DNA of 64,000 bases from Bog-756 sp963776225 (lineage in GTDB: Bacteria > Actinomycetota > Acidimicrobiia > Acidimicrobiales > RAAP-2): the NCBI GenBank assembly GCA_963776225.1, contig CAVZLL010000001.1, forward strand, positions 1-64,000, in the 5' to 3' direction. Shown one piece after another: positions 35,124-45,276 of the stretch. Position 1 is the first letter of the stretch; each line of letters opens with the position of its first letter. Made by a program: the position numbers and the translations under genes. The notes below the pieces were generated by a model that saw only the letters and a program-made list of their open reading frames with translations, had not been told where the DNA came from and made no database searches.

Positions 35124-35914
35124 CGGCGCTTGAACGCCGCCGGGCGCTTCTCGGCGAACGCCCGTTGTCCCTCCTTGGCGTCCTCGGTGGCGAAGATCGG
35201 CCAGCCGAGCTCGAGCTCGATCCGGAGCGCCTCCTCCTCGGGGATCCCCTCGGTGGCCTTGACCGAGGCCTTGATCGCCTCGACGGCGAGCGGGCCGTTG
35301 GCGCCGATGACCTCGGCGATCCCGAGCGCGGTCTCGAGGGCGGTGCCGTCGGGCACCACCCGGCCGATGAGGCCGACATCCTTCGCCTCCTGCGCGGACA
35401 CCTCGCGGGCGGTGAGCAGCAGGTCCATGGCCACGGTGAAGGGGATCTGGCGGCGGAGGCGCACGGTGGAGCCACCGAGGGGGAAGAGACCGCGCCGGGC
35501 CTCGAAGACCCCGAACTTGGCGGTCTCCCCGGCCACCCGGATGTCGGTGGCCTGGAGGATCTCGGTGCCACCGGCGACCGCCCAGCCCTCGACGGCCGCG
35601 ATGAGCGGCTTGCGCAGGGAGTAGTGACGCAGCAGCGCCCGCCAGTGGAGGTCGGGGTCCTCGGCCATGCGGCGCTGGGTCTCCTCGCTGGCGGGGCCGG
35701 ACATCGATTTCAGGTCCATGCCGGCGCAGAAGGTTCCCCCTGCCCCGGTCAGGATCGCGCAGCGGATGTCGTCGTCGCCGTCGATCTCGACCCAGGCGTC
35801 CGCCATCCCCACGAGCATGGGCCCGGAGAGGGCGTTCTTCGCCTCCGGTCGGTTCATTGTCACGATGGCGGTCGAGCCGACGCGTTCGAAGGTCAGGTGT
35901 TCGGTGCCGGTCAT
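35120..35914 (-). CDS. echA19: Enoyl-CoA hydratase, EchA19-like (sterol side-chain)
   Basis: A 264-aa crotonase. By recall it matches M. tuberculosis EchA19 (Rv3516) closely: VTMNRPEAKNALS, CAILTGAGGTFCAGMDLK, KPLIAAVEGWAVAGGTEILQ with TDIRVAGE, FGVFEARRGLFPLGGSTVRLRRQIP and DAKEGQRAFAEKRP. Oxyanion-hole segments are CAGMDL and AVAGGTE. EchA19 hydrates steroid enoyl-CoAs in cholesterol side-chain beta-oxidation. ATG 35914 lies 5 bases after a KstR-like site that overlaps a candidate -10. It is the first gene of a coupled pair with the thioesterase. Confidence 0.82.
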   Translation of the reverse strand: MTGTEHLTFERVGSTAIVTMNRPEAKNALSGPMLVGMADAWVEIDGDDDIRCAILTGAGGTFCAGMDLKSMSGPASEETQRRMAEDPDLHWRALLRHYSLRKPLIAAVEGWAVAGGTEILQATDIRVAGETAKFGVFEARRGLFPLGGSTVRLRRQIPFTVAMDLLLTAREVSAQEAKDVGLIGRVVPDGTALETALGIAEVIGANGPLAVEAIKASVKATEGIPEEEALRIELELGWPIFATEDAKEGQRAFAEKRPAAFKRR

Positions 35915-35919
35915 GGAAC

Positions 35920-35933
35920 GAGAACCTATTCCA
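35920..35933. promoter_or_regulatory. KstR-like operator 2 (degenerate) at the echA19 start
   Basis: Reading the minus strand, TGGAATAGGTTCTC keeps one half site (GTT) and loses two of the fixed bases of TnnAACnnGTTnnA. It overlaps TAGGTT (35923-35928), a plausible -10 that would make echA19 leaderless. The resemblance to the other two sites (GGAA..GGTTCT core) supports it; alone it would be weak. Confidence 0.42.
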
Positions 35934-35997
35934 GTTTCTCGCCACCGGCCCACCCGGTGGGCGCCGGGCTGGGGGCGGTCTGCGGTCCTCGGGCCGT

Positions 35998-38205
35998 TCA
36001 GGCGACGAACGGCCCGGCGGCCATGCCCACCACAGGTGCGTTGAGGTGCAGCCCGCCGGTCGAGCCCTCGAACGGGGCATTTCCGAAGGCGAAGATGCCG
36101 CCGTCGGAGGCGACCAGCCAGTAGCCGCCCCCGTCGCCGGTCGCGGCCATGCCGACCACCGGGCGGTTGAGGGCGAACCCGCCGGTCGAGCCTGCGAACT
36201 TGGCCCGCCCGAAGGCGAAGATGCCGCCGTCGGCCGCGACCAGCCAGTAGCCGGTGGGACCGGGCGAGGACTCGGCGGCCATGCCCACGATGGCCTGGTT
36301 GAGGCGGATGCCCCCGGTCGAGCCTGCGAACGAGGCGTCCCCGAAAGCGAAGATGCCGCCGTCGGCGGCCACCAGGAAGTAGCCGTGGTCGTCCGGGCCG
36401 GGTGCGATACCCACCACCGGCTGATTGAGGTGCTTCCCGCCGGTCGACCCGGCGAATCTGGCGTCCCCGAAGGCGAACACCCCGCCGTCCGCCGCGACCA
36501 GCCAGTACCCGCCGCCGTCGGGGGTCGGGGCCATTCCCACCACCGGAGCGTCGAGGTGGAACGCTCCGGCCGACCCGAAGAACGAGGCGTCCCCGAAGGC
36601 GAAGATGCCGCCGTCGGCGGCCACCAGCCAGTACCCGCGATGGTCGGAGCTGGACGCCATTCCGACCACCCGCTGGGCCAGGGGGATGTTCCCCGCCGAG
36701 CCGAAGAAGCCGGCGCCGCCGAGGGCGAACACCCCACCGTCGGAGCCGGCGAACCAGTAGCCCGATCGGAGCGGCACCGGGGTCGGCGGTCCGGGCAGCC
36801 CGTCGGGGCCGGTGAAGGCATGGAGCCGGTTGTCCGACGGCGCCACGACGAGGCCGTCGGCTGCGGCCGGCGAGGGGAAGTCGGTCGACGAGGAGCCGAC
36901 CGGGAACTGCTGGTCGACGGCTCCGTTGGCCGGGTCGAGGGCGTAGAGGGTTCCCCCGCCGATGGACCAGACCTGCCCGCCGGCCACGATCGGGGACCCG
37001 TGGGCGCCGCTCGACGTGTGCCAGAGCGCGGCGGGAGATGAGCCCGCGGTCGGGGTGACCGCGCGCAGCCCGTCACTGCAGGGCACGAAGAGGGTGCCGT
37101 TGAGGTCGGCGGACCCGCCGTCGGGGTCGGAGCCGCAGAAATTGAGCTTCGACTGGATCTGGCCGCCGATGTGGCCGAGGCCGGACTGATGGAGCACGTA
37201 GGCGGTGAGGGACTTGCCCACCTGGAAGACCAGGCCGTCGGGGAGGAGAGCGGGGGCCGCGGATCCGAGATCGGCGTCGGAGGAGTTGTCGGCGTGCCAG
37301 CTGGTCGGCGCGAAGTAGTCGACGACCTGCATGGTCGGGCTCAGCTCGATGACGCCGTCGCTGTAGTCGTACGAATTCGACGGCGCCGAGCTGTTGCCGG
37401 TGGCCACCCAGACGTTCCCCTGGGCGTCGATGGTCGGGGCCGCCCCGCCCAGCCACACCGCGCCCTGGTTGAAGCCGCGGGCCACGACGAAGGTCGAGGG
37501 TGCGGCGCCGGTCTCGGGAGCCGAGACGACCAGGCCGTGGTAGGTCCCACAGTCCCCGAAGTTGCCCCCGAACCCGACGATGACCCGGCCGTCGTCGAGG
37601 CCGAGGGAGGCCCGCTGGAGCTCGTACGCCGGATTGGGGACGAGGTTCGGCGGGTCGATGATCTCGTTGAGGAGGACCGCCCCGGTGTACATGTCGAGGC
37701 CGATGAGGTGGTGTGCGGCGGCGCCACCGGCCTGCTCGGCCGCCACCACGAAGATCTCACCCCGGGCGGTGTCGATGACCGGGGTGGAGGTGATCCCGAC
37801 GGTCGGACGGATGTTGCCGCAGATCCCCGGCACGGTCGACGGCGAGAAGGGGGTCGCCACGTGGGTCGCCCAGAGCACCGACCCGGTGTCGGCGGCAAGG
37901 GCGTAGACGGTGTCGTTCTCGGTGGCGGTGTACACCCGGCCGGTCGCGATGAGGGGCTGCCCGTAGACCTGGCCGTCGAGGGTGGCAGAGGTCCAGGCGG
38001 CGGTGGCCGGGGAGAACGGCGCCCCCGACGCGTCGACCCCGGTGCGGAGCCCGTTCTGGTCGAAGGTGGTCCAGCTCGAGGACGGCGCGACACGTGGCCC
38101 CGGCCCTGTGGCGGCGAGGGTGGGAGCGGAGCCTAGGACGAGGACGGTTGCCGCGGCGGCCACCAGGGTGGCCGCCGGGCGCAGGATGCGGGGGGTCGGG
38201 AGCAT
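35998..38205 (-). CDS. Secreted PQQ-like propeller protein with six C-terminal 42-aa repeats
   Basis: A 735-aa exported protein. The signal peptide (1-32, ATLVAAAATVLVLGSAPTLAA) is followed by a PQQ/quinoprotein-like beta-propeller (about 45-470), seen in repeats such as DGQVYGQPLIATGRVYTATE, DTVYALAADTGSVLWATHV and GGTLYALDPANGAVDQQ. Six repeats of about 42 residues end the protein (GYWFAGSDGG... to GYWLVASDGGIFAFGNA). No catalytic residues are evident. Extracellular binding or structural display is likely. It lies between echA19 and fadA5, but its transcription unit appears separate and nothing ties it to sterol use. Confidence 0.82.
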   Translation of the reverse strand: MLPTPRILRPAATLVAAAATVLVLGSAPTLAATGPGPRVAPSSSWTTFDQNGLRTGVDASGAPFSPATAAWTSATLDGQVYGQPLIATGRVYTATENDTVYALAADTGSVLWATHVATPFSPSTVPGICGNIRPTVGITSTPVIDTARGEIFVVAAEQAGGAAAHHLIGLDMYTGAVLLNEIIDPPNLVPNPAYELQRASLGLDDGRVIVGFGGNFGDCGTYHGLVVSAPETGAAPSTFVVARGFNQGAVWLGGAAPTIDAQGNVWVATGNSSAPSNSYDYSDGVIELSPTMQVVDYFAPTSWHADNSSDADLGSAAPALLPDGLVFQVGKSLTAYVLHQSGLGHIGGQIQSKLNFCGSDPDGGSADLNGTLFVPCSDGLRAVTPTAGSSPAALWHTSSGAHGSPIVAGGQVWSIGGGTLYALDPANGAVDQQFPVGSSSTDFPSPAAADGLVVAPSDNRLHAFTGPDGLPGPPTPVPLRSGYWFAGSDGGVFALGGAGFFGSAGNIPLAQRVVGMASSSDHRGYWLVAADGGIFAFGDASFFGSAGAFHLDAPVVGMAPTPDGGGYWLVAADGGVFAFGDARFAGSTGGKHLNQPVVGIAPGPDDHGYFLVAADGGIFAFGDASFAGSTGGIRLNQAIVGMAAESSPGPTGYWLVAADGGIFAFGRAKFAGSTGGFALNRPVVGMAATGDGGGYWLVASDGGIFAFGNAPFEGSTGGLHLNAPVVGMAAGPFVA

Positions 38206-38270
38206 CCCCCTACTCCATCACGGAACGTGCATCCGGCGCTCCCGCCCGGGGGGTCGTGGCGGGGGTTGCC

Positions 38271-39431
38271 TCAGATCCGCTCGATGATCGTGCCGGTGGC
38301 CAGGGCCCCGCCACAGCACATGGTGATCAGGGCGAGGTTCTTGTCGGAGCGCTCGAGCTCGTGGAGGGCGGTGGTGATGAGGCGGGCGCCGGTCGAGCCG
38401 ACCGGGTGGCCGAGTGCGATCGCCCCACCGTTGACGTTGACCGTGTCCCAGTCCGGCTCGTGGACGGTCCCCCACGACATGACGACCGAGGCGAACGCCT
38501 CGTTGATCTCGACGATGTCGATGTCGGCGAGGGTCATCCCCGCCTTCTTCAGCACGTCGGTGGTGGCGGCGATCGGCCCGTCCAGGTGATAGTAGGGATC
38601 GGAACCGACCAGGGTCTGCGCCACGATTCGGGCCCGTGGCCGGAGGCCGAGCTCACCGGCCCTGCTCTGGGACATCCAGAGGACCGCCGCCGCGCCGTCG
38701 GAGATCTGCGAGCTGTTGCCGGCGGTGTGCATGCCGTCGGGCAGCACCGGCTTGAGGCCGGCCAGACCCTCCCGGGTGGTGTCCCTCGGGCCCTGGTCCC
38801 TGGTCACGAGGGTCTTCTCGCCGGTCGGCCCGTCGGGGCCGACCACCGGGGCCTCGATCGGGGCGATCTCGCGGTCGAACCGGCCCTCGGCGACCGCGAC
38901 GGCCGCCTTGCGCTGCGACTCGAAGCCGAGCCAGTCGACGTCGTCCCGGGTGATGCCGTACTTCTGTGCGATGCGCTCGGCCGAGTTGAACTGGTCGGGC
39001 ATGTCCCAGGGGAAGCCGTCGGGACGGGACTTGCCCGGGCCGTTGAAGGCGTTGGCCCCGAGACCGACCCGGCTCATGGCCTCGACCCCGCAGGCAATGC
39101 CGGTGTTGATGGCGTCAGCGCTGATCAGGTTGGCGACGAAGTTGTTGGCCTGCTGGGCGGAGCCGCACTGGCAGTCGATGGTGGTGGCGGCCACCTCGTA
39201 GGGGAGGCCCTGGCTGAGCCAGGCGGTCCGCGTCACGTTGGAGGCCTGCTCGCCGGCCTGGGTCACGCATCCACCGACGATCTGCTCCACGTCGCCGGGG
39301 TCGAGACCGGCCCGCTTGACCAGCTCGACCTGGGCGACGCCCAGGAGCTCCGCCGCGTGGAACCCGGAGAGCCAGCCGTTTCGCTTCCCGATCGGGGTGC
39401 GGACTGCGTCGACGATCACCGGCTGGGCCAT
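38271..39431 (-). CDS. fadA5: Thiolase, FadA5-like (sterol side-chain beta-oxidation)
   Basis: A 386-aa thiolase that by recall resembles M. tuberculosis FadA5 (Rv3546) along its length: PIGKRNGWLSG, GGCVTQAGEQASNVTR, DIVEINEAFASVV and the TGTIIERI tail. The nucleophile is the Cys in DCQCGSAQQANN, the His is in GGAIALGHPVGSTGAR, and the second Cys is in MCCGGALATG. FadA5 cleaves acetyl-CoA from 3-ketosteroid-CoA. GGGGGA precedes ATG 39431 by 7 bases. A perfect KstR-like operator lies 40 bases upstream, next to a TATACT -10. This is the strongest single sign of sterol degradation in the window. Confidence 0.87.
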   Translation of the reverse strand: MAQPVIVDAVRTPIGKRNGWLSGFHAAELLGVAQVELVKRAGLDPGDVEQIVGGCVTQAGEQASNVTRTAWLSQGLPYEVAATTIDCQCGSAQQANNFVANLISADAINTGIACGVEAMSRVGLGANAFNGPGKSRPDGFPWDMPDQFNSAERIAQKYGITRDDVDWLGFESQRKAAVAVAEGRFDREIAPIEAPVVGPDGPTGEKTLVTRDQGPRDTTREGLAGLKPVLPDGMHTAGNSSQISDGAAAVLWMSQSRAGELGLRPRARIVAQTLVGSDPYYHLDGPIAATTDVLKKAGMTLADIDIVEINEAFASVVMSWGTVHEPDWDTVNVNGGAIALGHPVGSTGARLITTALHELERSDKNLALITMCCGGALATGTIIERI

Positions 39432-39466
39432 GGCGGGTCCCCCTTGGAGGTTTTCTGGTCGGGGCA

Positions 39467-39484
39467 AGTATAGAACCGGTTCCA
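39467..39484 (-). promoter_or_regulatory. fadA5 promoter -10 with KstR-like operator 3
   Basis: On the minus strand TGGAACCGGTTCTA (39484-39471) fits TnnAACnnGTTnnA at every fixed position and runs into TATACT (39472-39467), a near-consensus -10. A repressor here would cover the promoter. No good -35 is seen, as is common for such promoters. Confidence 0.6.
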
Positions 39485-39550
39485 GTGTCCCGGTCCGGTG
39501 CAGTACTCTCCGGGCGGGCGGTCGGAACCGCCATCAGGGGGAGGGCGTCG

Positions 39551-40674
39551 ATGGGGTCACCGAGGGTGCTCGCTGCGTTGGCAGCAGCGTGCCTGGCCCT
39601 GAGCGCGGCATGCGGGTCCTCCGGCACGGGGTCGGCGTCACCGCCTCCCCCCTACCAGCACCGGGGACCCGACCCGGTCGGCGTGACCACCCTCGACCTC
39701 GGCTCGGCCGGTCCCGTCTTCGGCGAGCGCCTGGCAACCGTCTACTACCCGGCCGACCCGGCAGGGCTCGCCGGGCGCGCCCCGTTCAGCTACTCGGACG
39801 CCTCGATCCTGCCCACTGCATACCAGGGTATCCTTCCGGCCAGGTTCGACCAGGTCGCCACCGTCCCTGCCCTCACCGGTCCGCCCGCCTCGAGGAAGGG
39901 CCCGTTCCCGGTCGTCCTGTTCAGCCACGGCGACGGCGGGGAGCGGCTGGTCTACTCGACACTGCTGGCCGGGATCGCATCGTGGGGCTACGTCGTGGTC
40001 AGCGCCGACTACCTTGAACGCGGCCTTGCCGCCTACGTCCTCCAGACCAAGGGGTACCCCACCCCCGCCCACGATTCTGCGGTCATGGCGTCGTCCCTCG
40101 CCGCGGTCGAGCAGGCCTCGAAGGACCCGGGCTCGGTGCTCTACCGGTCGTCGGACCCGTCACGGGTCGCCGCGGTCGGCCACTCGTCGGGCGGGGGCAC
40201 CGCCTTCGACGCCCTCGGCGCCCCGAGCGTGGCCACCGCGGTCGGCTGGGCGCCGGTGCCGCCGGCCGGAACGCCGTCCTCCAAGCCGGTCATGCTCATC
40301 GGCGCGCAGGGCGACACGGTGGTGCCGGCATCGCAGGTGCGACGGACCTACCGGCGTTTCCCCGGACCCAAGGTGCTCGTCGAGATCTCGGGCGAGGGGC
40401 ACAACACCTACACCGACATCTGCACGGGGATCCGGTCGGGCATCGGGCTCATCCCCTACGCCCTCAGCCAGCACTTCGTCTCGGCAGCCAACGCGGCCTA
40501 CGCCATCAACGGATGCCGGGCATCGGACCTGCCGCCCAGCCGGTTCTGGCCGGTCGTACAGTTCTACACGGTGCTCCAGCTCCACAACGTGTTCCACGGT
40601 GACCCCGCCGCCACCGTGCCCGCCCCCGATCAGGGCCAGTTCCCGGGGTTCACGGTCACCGTGACCCAGTCCCA

Positions 40675-40678
<4 letters not shown>
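39551..40678 (+). CDS. Exported alpha/beta hydrolase (PAF-acetylhydrolase-like)
   Basis: A 375-aa protein with a hydrophobic signal (VLAALAAACLALSAAC) ending in a cysteine at residue 21. The SAAC box lacks the usual Leu at -3, so it is either a lipoprotein or a cleaved secreted protein. The hydrolase domain shows FSHGDGGERL, the nucleophile Ser in GHSSGGGTA, GAQGDTVVP with the acid, and GEGHNTYTD with the His. It resembles PAF-acetylhydrolase/dienelactone-type enzymes. ATG 39551 is chosen. The next gene starts inside its stop (GTGA overlap), so they are coupled; the fadA5 promoter points the other way. Confidence 0.78.
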
Positions 40679-41808
<1,130 letters not shown>

Positions 41809-41823
41809 GGCACCCGGGCCCGG

Positions 41824-43122
41824 TCAGGCGCCACCGCCTGCGACGCGGGGCGACGCCGGCCCCTGCAACGGGCGGGCCCGGATGGTCGGGGCGGCCACGT
41901 GTTCGGGGTGCCGCGCAGAGAGCGCGCCGGCCCGCCTCCCGTACCGTTGGGCCAAGGGTCCCGCCGAGAGCCCGTGCGCGACAACGCTGAGGGTGACCGT
42001 CACCGTCACCACCGACAGCACCAGGCCCGACTCGGGCGCGGCGAGCGAGTCGTAGGCGACGAGCCCGAAGACCACCGAGGCGAGACCCCGCGGCCCGAAC
42101 CAGCCGACGAAGGCGACGGTCGCACGGTCACACCCCGAGCCGGAGAGCGAGAGCGCGACCGGGATCATACGCACGGCGGTGAGCGCGAGGACTGCGAACA
42201 GATAGTTCCGCCAGTCCGCGTGCTCGAAGCCGGGGACGACCATGCCGGCCCCGAAGACGAACCAGACCAGCAGGGTCAGAAGCTCTGCGGTGTCTTCGGT
42301 GAAGCCGATGGTGGCCTCGTCGACCTCCCGGAGGACGGTCCCGAACGCCATGCCCGCCACGAATGCCGCGATGAACCCGTTGCCCGAGGCCTCGACGGCC
42401 GCACCGTAGGCGAGGAGGGAGAGCCCGAGGCAGGCGAGTGGGCGGAACCCCGGTGCGGACCAGGCCCGCCGGTCGGCCCCCCGTAGCAGCCAGGCGCCGA
42501 TCGCGCCCACACCGGTCCCGACGGCGATCCCCACCACGAGCTCACGCAGCGCGCCGGTGAGGTGCGCGGTGTGGGCGACCTCGCTTGAGAGCGCTCCGGC
42601 CAGGAAGAAGTTCACGAAGGGGGTGGCGATCCCGTCGTTGAGCCCGCTCTCCACGTTGAGGAGGCGACGGATCCGGGCCGGGACCCGGGTGTCCTGGATG
42701 ACGGTCGCGCCGAGCGCCGCGTCGGTCGGGGCGACGATGGCCCCGAGCAGCGCGGCGACCCAGAGACCGCTCCCCCCGAACAGGGCGGCCGCGGCGGCGG
42801 TGCCGAAGCCGATGGTCAGTGGGAGCCCGATACCGAGGAGCCGGACGGCGAGTCCCGCGTCACGGCGCAGCTCGTGCAGGTTGACGCGGGAGGCGTCGGT
42901 GAAGAGGACCACCGCCAGGGTGATCTCTGCCAGCGAGCGGATGGACGAGGAGTGAAGGGTGAGATGGACCAGGAGGAGCGGCCGGTGGGTCACCGCCAGC
43001 CCCATGACCACGAAGGCGATGGGAGCGCCGATGTTGAGGCGCTCCAGACGGGACGAGACCAGCACCCAGAGAACGACGCACCCGGCGACCACAGCCAGTG
43101 CCGCGGGCTGCGAGGCGGTCAC
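41824..43122 (-). CDS. Sodium/proton antiporter (CPA1 family)
   Basis: A 432-aa protein with about 12-13 TM helices of the CPA1/NhaP type. LGAIVAPTDAALGATVIQD holds the conserved PTD, followed by NVESGLNDGIATP, the ESxxND ion-binding motif of electroneutral exchangers, and later WFGPRGLASVVFG. It exchanges Na+ or K+ for H+ across the cytoplasmic membrane. The C-terminus has a short charged tail. Its start overlaps the ABC ATPase gene stop by 4 bases, so it is the last gene of a three-gene unit. Confidence 0.9.
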   Translation of the reverse strand: MTASQPAALAVVAGCVVLWVLVSSRLERLNIGAPIAFVVMGLAVTHRPLLLVHLTLHSSSIRSLAEITLAVVLFTDASRVNLHELRRDAGLAVRLLGIGLPLTIGFGTAAAAALFGGSGLWVAALLGAIVAPTDAALGATVIQDTRVPARIRRLLNVESGLNDGIATPFVNFFLAGALSSEVAHTAHLTGALRELVVGIAVGTGVGAIGAWLLRGADRRAWSAPGFRPLACLGLSLLAYGAAVEASGNGFIAAFVAGMAFGTVLREVDEATIGFTEDTAELLTLLVWFVFGAGMVVPGFEHADWRNYLFAVLALTAVRMIPVALSLSGSGCDRATVAFVGWFGPRGLASVVFGLVAYDSLAAPESGLVLSVVTVTVTLSVVAHGLSAGPLAQRYGRRAGALSARHPEHVAAPTIRARPLQGPASPRVAGGGA

Positions 43123-43838
43123 CGGGGGACGCTCGTGCCCCCTCCGGCACGATCCCCGGTCAGGACCCTGCCGTCGAGCATCTCGACCGTGCGGTCGGCC
43201 ACGGCGGCGACGGCGAGGTCATGGGTGACCAGGACGATCGTGACTCCGCGCTCGTCGCGCAGCTGGTCGAACAGGCGCAGGACGGTCTGGACCGAATCAC
43301 TGTCGAGGCTGCCGGTCGGTTCGTCGGCCAGCAGCACGGGAGGCTCGTTTGCCAGGGCCCGTGCGATGGCCACCCGCTGGCGCTCACCCCCGGACAGCTG
43401 GGGCGGTCGGCGGTCGGCGAGGTGGTCGAGCCCCACCTCGGCGAGCAGCTCCCGCGCCCGGGTGGCGCACTCCCCGGTGTGACGGTGGGTGCCGACCATG
43501 GCGATCTCGACGTTGCCGAGCACCGACAGCCTCGGCAGGAGGTTGTGCAGCTGGAAGATCAGCCCGATCTGCTCGCGGCGGAACCGGTCGGGGTGCTCGA
43601 GGTGGACGACGTCCAGGCCGCTGACCATGATGGTTCCGGCGGTCGGCCGGTCCAGCGCCGCGATGAGGTGCAGCAGGGTCGACTTGCCACACCCGGAAGG
43701 GCCGGTGATCGCGACCAGCTCCCCGCTCGCCACGGTCAGGTCCACCCCCTGCAGGGCGTGGACCGTGCCCTCTTCGTAGATCTTCTCGACGCCGCGAGTC
43801 TCGATCCTCCCCACCGCACCGGTCGCCGATTCACTCAT
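43119..43838 (-). CDS. ABC transporter ATPase (MacB/LolD type)
   Basis: A 239-aa ATPase with Walker A GPSGCGKST near residue 46, a Q-loop in GLIFQLHNLLP, signature LSGGERQRVAIARAL, Walker B VLLADEPTGSLD and an H-loop LVTHD. The QLHNLLP and EPTGSLDSDS strings place it with MacB/LolD/FtsE-like exporters. It pairs with the permease immediately upstream (8-base overlap). Energises an exporter or lipoprotein/peptide extrusion system; substrate unknown. Confidence 0.92.
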   Translation of the reverse strand: MSESATGAVGRIETRGVEKIYEEGTVHALQGVDLTVASGELVAITGPSGCGKSTLLHLIAALDRPTAGTIMVSGLDVVHLEHPDRFRREQIGLIFQLHNLLPRLSVLGNVEIAMVGTHRHTGECATRARELLAEVGLDHLADRRPPQLSGGERQRVAIARALANEPPVLLADEPTGSLDSDSVQTVLRLFDQLRDERGVTIVLVTHDLAVAAVADRTVEMLDGRVLTGDRAGGGTSVPR

Positions 43839-44949
43839 GGCTCAGCGCCTTGAGGGGGGTCAGGTTTGCCGCACGGATCGCTGGGTAGAGGCAGCCGACG
43901 ATGGCCATGACCAGTCCGGTCAGCAGTCCCCGCCAGAAGGCGCCCTGGGTGAAATTGGCGTGCAGCACCCCGGACAGTTGGGGAAGGGACTGGAGCGCGG
44001 CGGCGGCGGCGAACGAGAGCGCGACGCCGGCGATCGATCCGACCAGGGCCAACAGGATGCCCTCCCCGACCACCAGAGCGACCACCCGGCCCCGTGCCCA
44101 CCCGATGGCCCGCAGGAGCCCGAATTCGCGGGTCCGTTCGAACAGCGAGAGCAGCATCGTGTTGGCGACGATCACAGCGCCGATCAGGACGGCGATGATG
44201 GTGCTGGCGGTGGCGGCGGCCTGGAAGAACACGAGGTCGCGGCTGGCCCGCCCGAATTCCGCCGTCGTCTGGATCGTGGTGAGCTCGGGATGGTTCGTGT
44301 TGATCGTCTTGATCAGCTTGTTGACCGGCCACCCCTTATCGGCCTTCACGAACACCAGGGTGACCGATCCGGGCACTCTGTTGTAGGCCTGCACCGCGGT
44401 GAGCGGGAACATGGCCCCGAGGTCGCCGTACGAGATGCCGGTCGAGTAGATACCCACCACGGTGTTGACGGTGCCGTTGGCGGTGAATTTCGACCCGACC
44501 CTCAGCCCGAAGTTCTGGGCCGCACGCCAGCCCAGCATCACCTCGTTGGTCGCGTTGGCGGCGAATGGCCGGCCGGCAACGACCGTCACGCCGAAGTTGG
44601 CCAGCTGGTCCGGTGGGATCCCGATCTCGATGAACACCGGGTTGGCGGCGTTGATGTGCTCCGTCTCGAGGAGCACGCCCACCGCCGTCTTGACACCGGG
44701 AGTGGATCGGATCTTCTGCAGCTGACCGTCGTCGATGCTGCTGTAGATGATCTCGGACACCCCTTTCTGGGCGACGGTGAAATTGGACGTCCCGAGATTG
44801 ATGAGCTGGGAAGCGGAATTCTCGAGACCGCTGCTCATCGAGACCAGGGTGACCACGGTCATGACGGCCAGCGCGACGGCGAACGCGATCCCGAACGAGC
44901 GGGTCTTCTTGGCAAGGATGTTGGCCAGGATCAGGGAGAGCAGCGTCAT
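43831..44949 (-). CDS. ABC transporter permease (MacB/FtsX type)
   Basis: A 372-aa permease with the MacB layout: one N-terminal TM helix (FGIAFAVALAVMTVVTLVSM), an extracytoplasmic MacB_PCD-type domain (about 45-230), and three C-terminal helices with SLFERTREFGLLRAIGWARGRV and AIRAANLTPLKALSHE. It works mechanically with the ATPase encoded next. First gene of the three-gene unit with the antiporter. Confidence 0.9.
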   Translation of the reverse strand: MTLLSLILANILAKKTRSFGIAFAVALAVMTVVTLVSMSSGLENSASQLINLGTSNFTVAQKGVSEIIYSSIDDGQLQKIRSTPGVKTAVGVLLETEHINAANPVFIEIGIPPDQLANFGVTVVAGRPFAANATNEVMLGWRAAQNFGLRVGSKFTANGTVNTVVGIYSTGISYGDLGAMFPLTAVQAYNRVPGSVTLVFVKADKGWPVNKLIKTINTNHPELTTIQTTAEFGRASRDLVFFQAAATASTIIAVLIGAVIVANTMLLSLFERTREFGLLRAIGWARGRVVALVVGEGILLALVGSIAGVALSFAAAAALQSLPQLSGVLHANFTQGAFWRGLLTGLVMAIVGCLYPAIRAANLTPLKALSHE

Positions 44950-45276
44950 CGGGCAGCGCGCCCGGAATGGCGGAGGTCCTCGTCCTGGTCTCTCAATCCC
45001 GCCACGTCACGTGCACCTCCCGATGGCAGTCGGCCACCACCCGCCGACATCGGAACGGTCGGTCGTCTCCCAGGATGGCTGTCCGGGTCTGCCACCGACA
45101 GTGCCGAACGTCCCGAGGTCGAGTCATTCTCCCTGGTCGCTGGTATGACGGATCGCGCGGACGTGGGGTCCTCCATCGGTCGGTGGTGCCACCCTAATTG
45201 AGGGCGTCCGACAATTGGGGGTGCCCGACGGTTGGGGCGGAGCTCCGGTCCGGGCAGACGCTACCGGCAGCGGCGG
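44950..45276. other. Intergenic region between ABC permease and FN3-pentapeptide gene
   Basis: The 327 bases hold no convincing gene. A 76-codon frame ends on the permease start but has poor codon use. A short inverted repeat CCCTAATTGAGGG (45191-45203), preceded on the plus strand by nothing clear, could end the large downstream-reading gene. The permease promoter must lie here but no good hexamers were found. Confidence 0.3.

Noticed and set aside
34368..37076. Minus-strand frame of 902 codons through the thioesterase and echA19
   Set aside because: Only the part after 35123 matches the hotdog family; the rest is another frame of echA19 and of the PQQ-like gene.
44946..45176. Minus-strand 76-codon frame whose stop overlaps the ABC permease ATG (ATGA)
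   Set aside because: The overlap is attractive, but third-position GC is only about 60% against the much higher values of its neighbours, and the sequence has no recognisable features.
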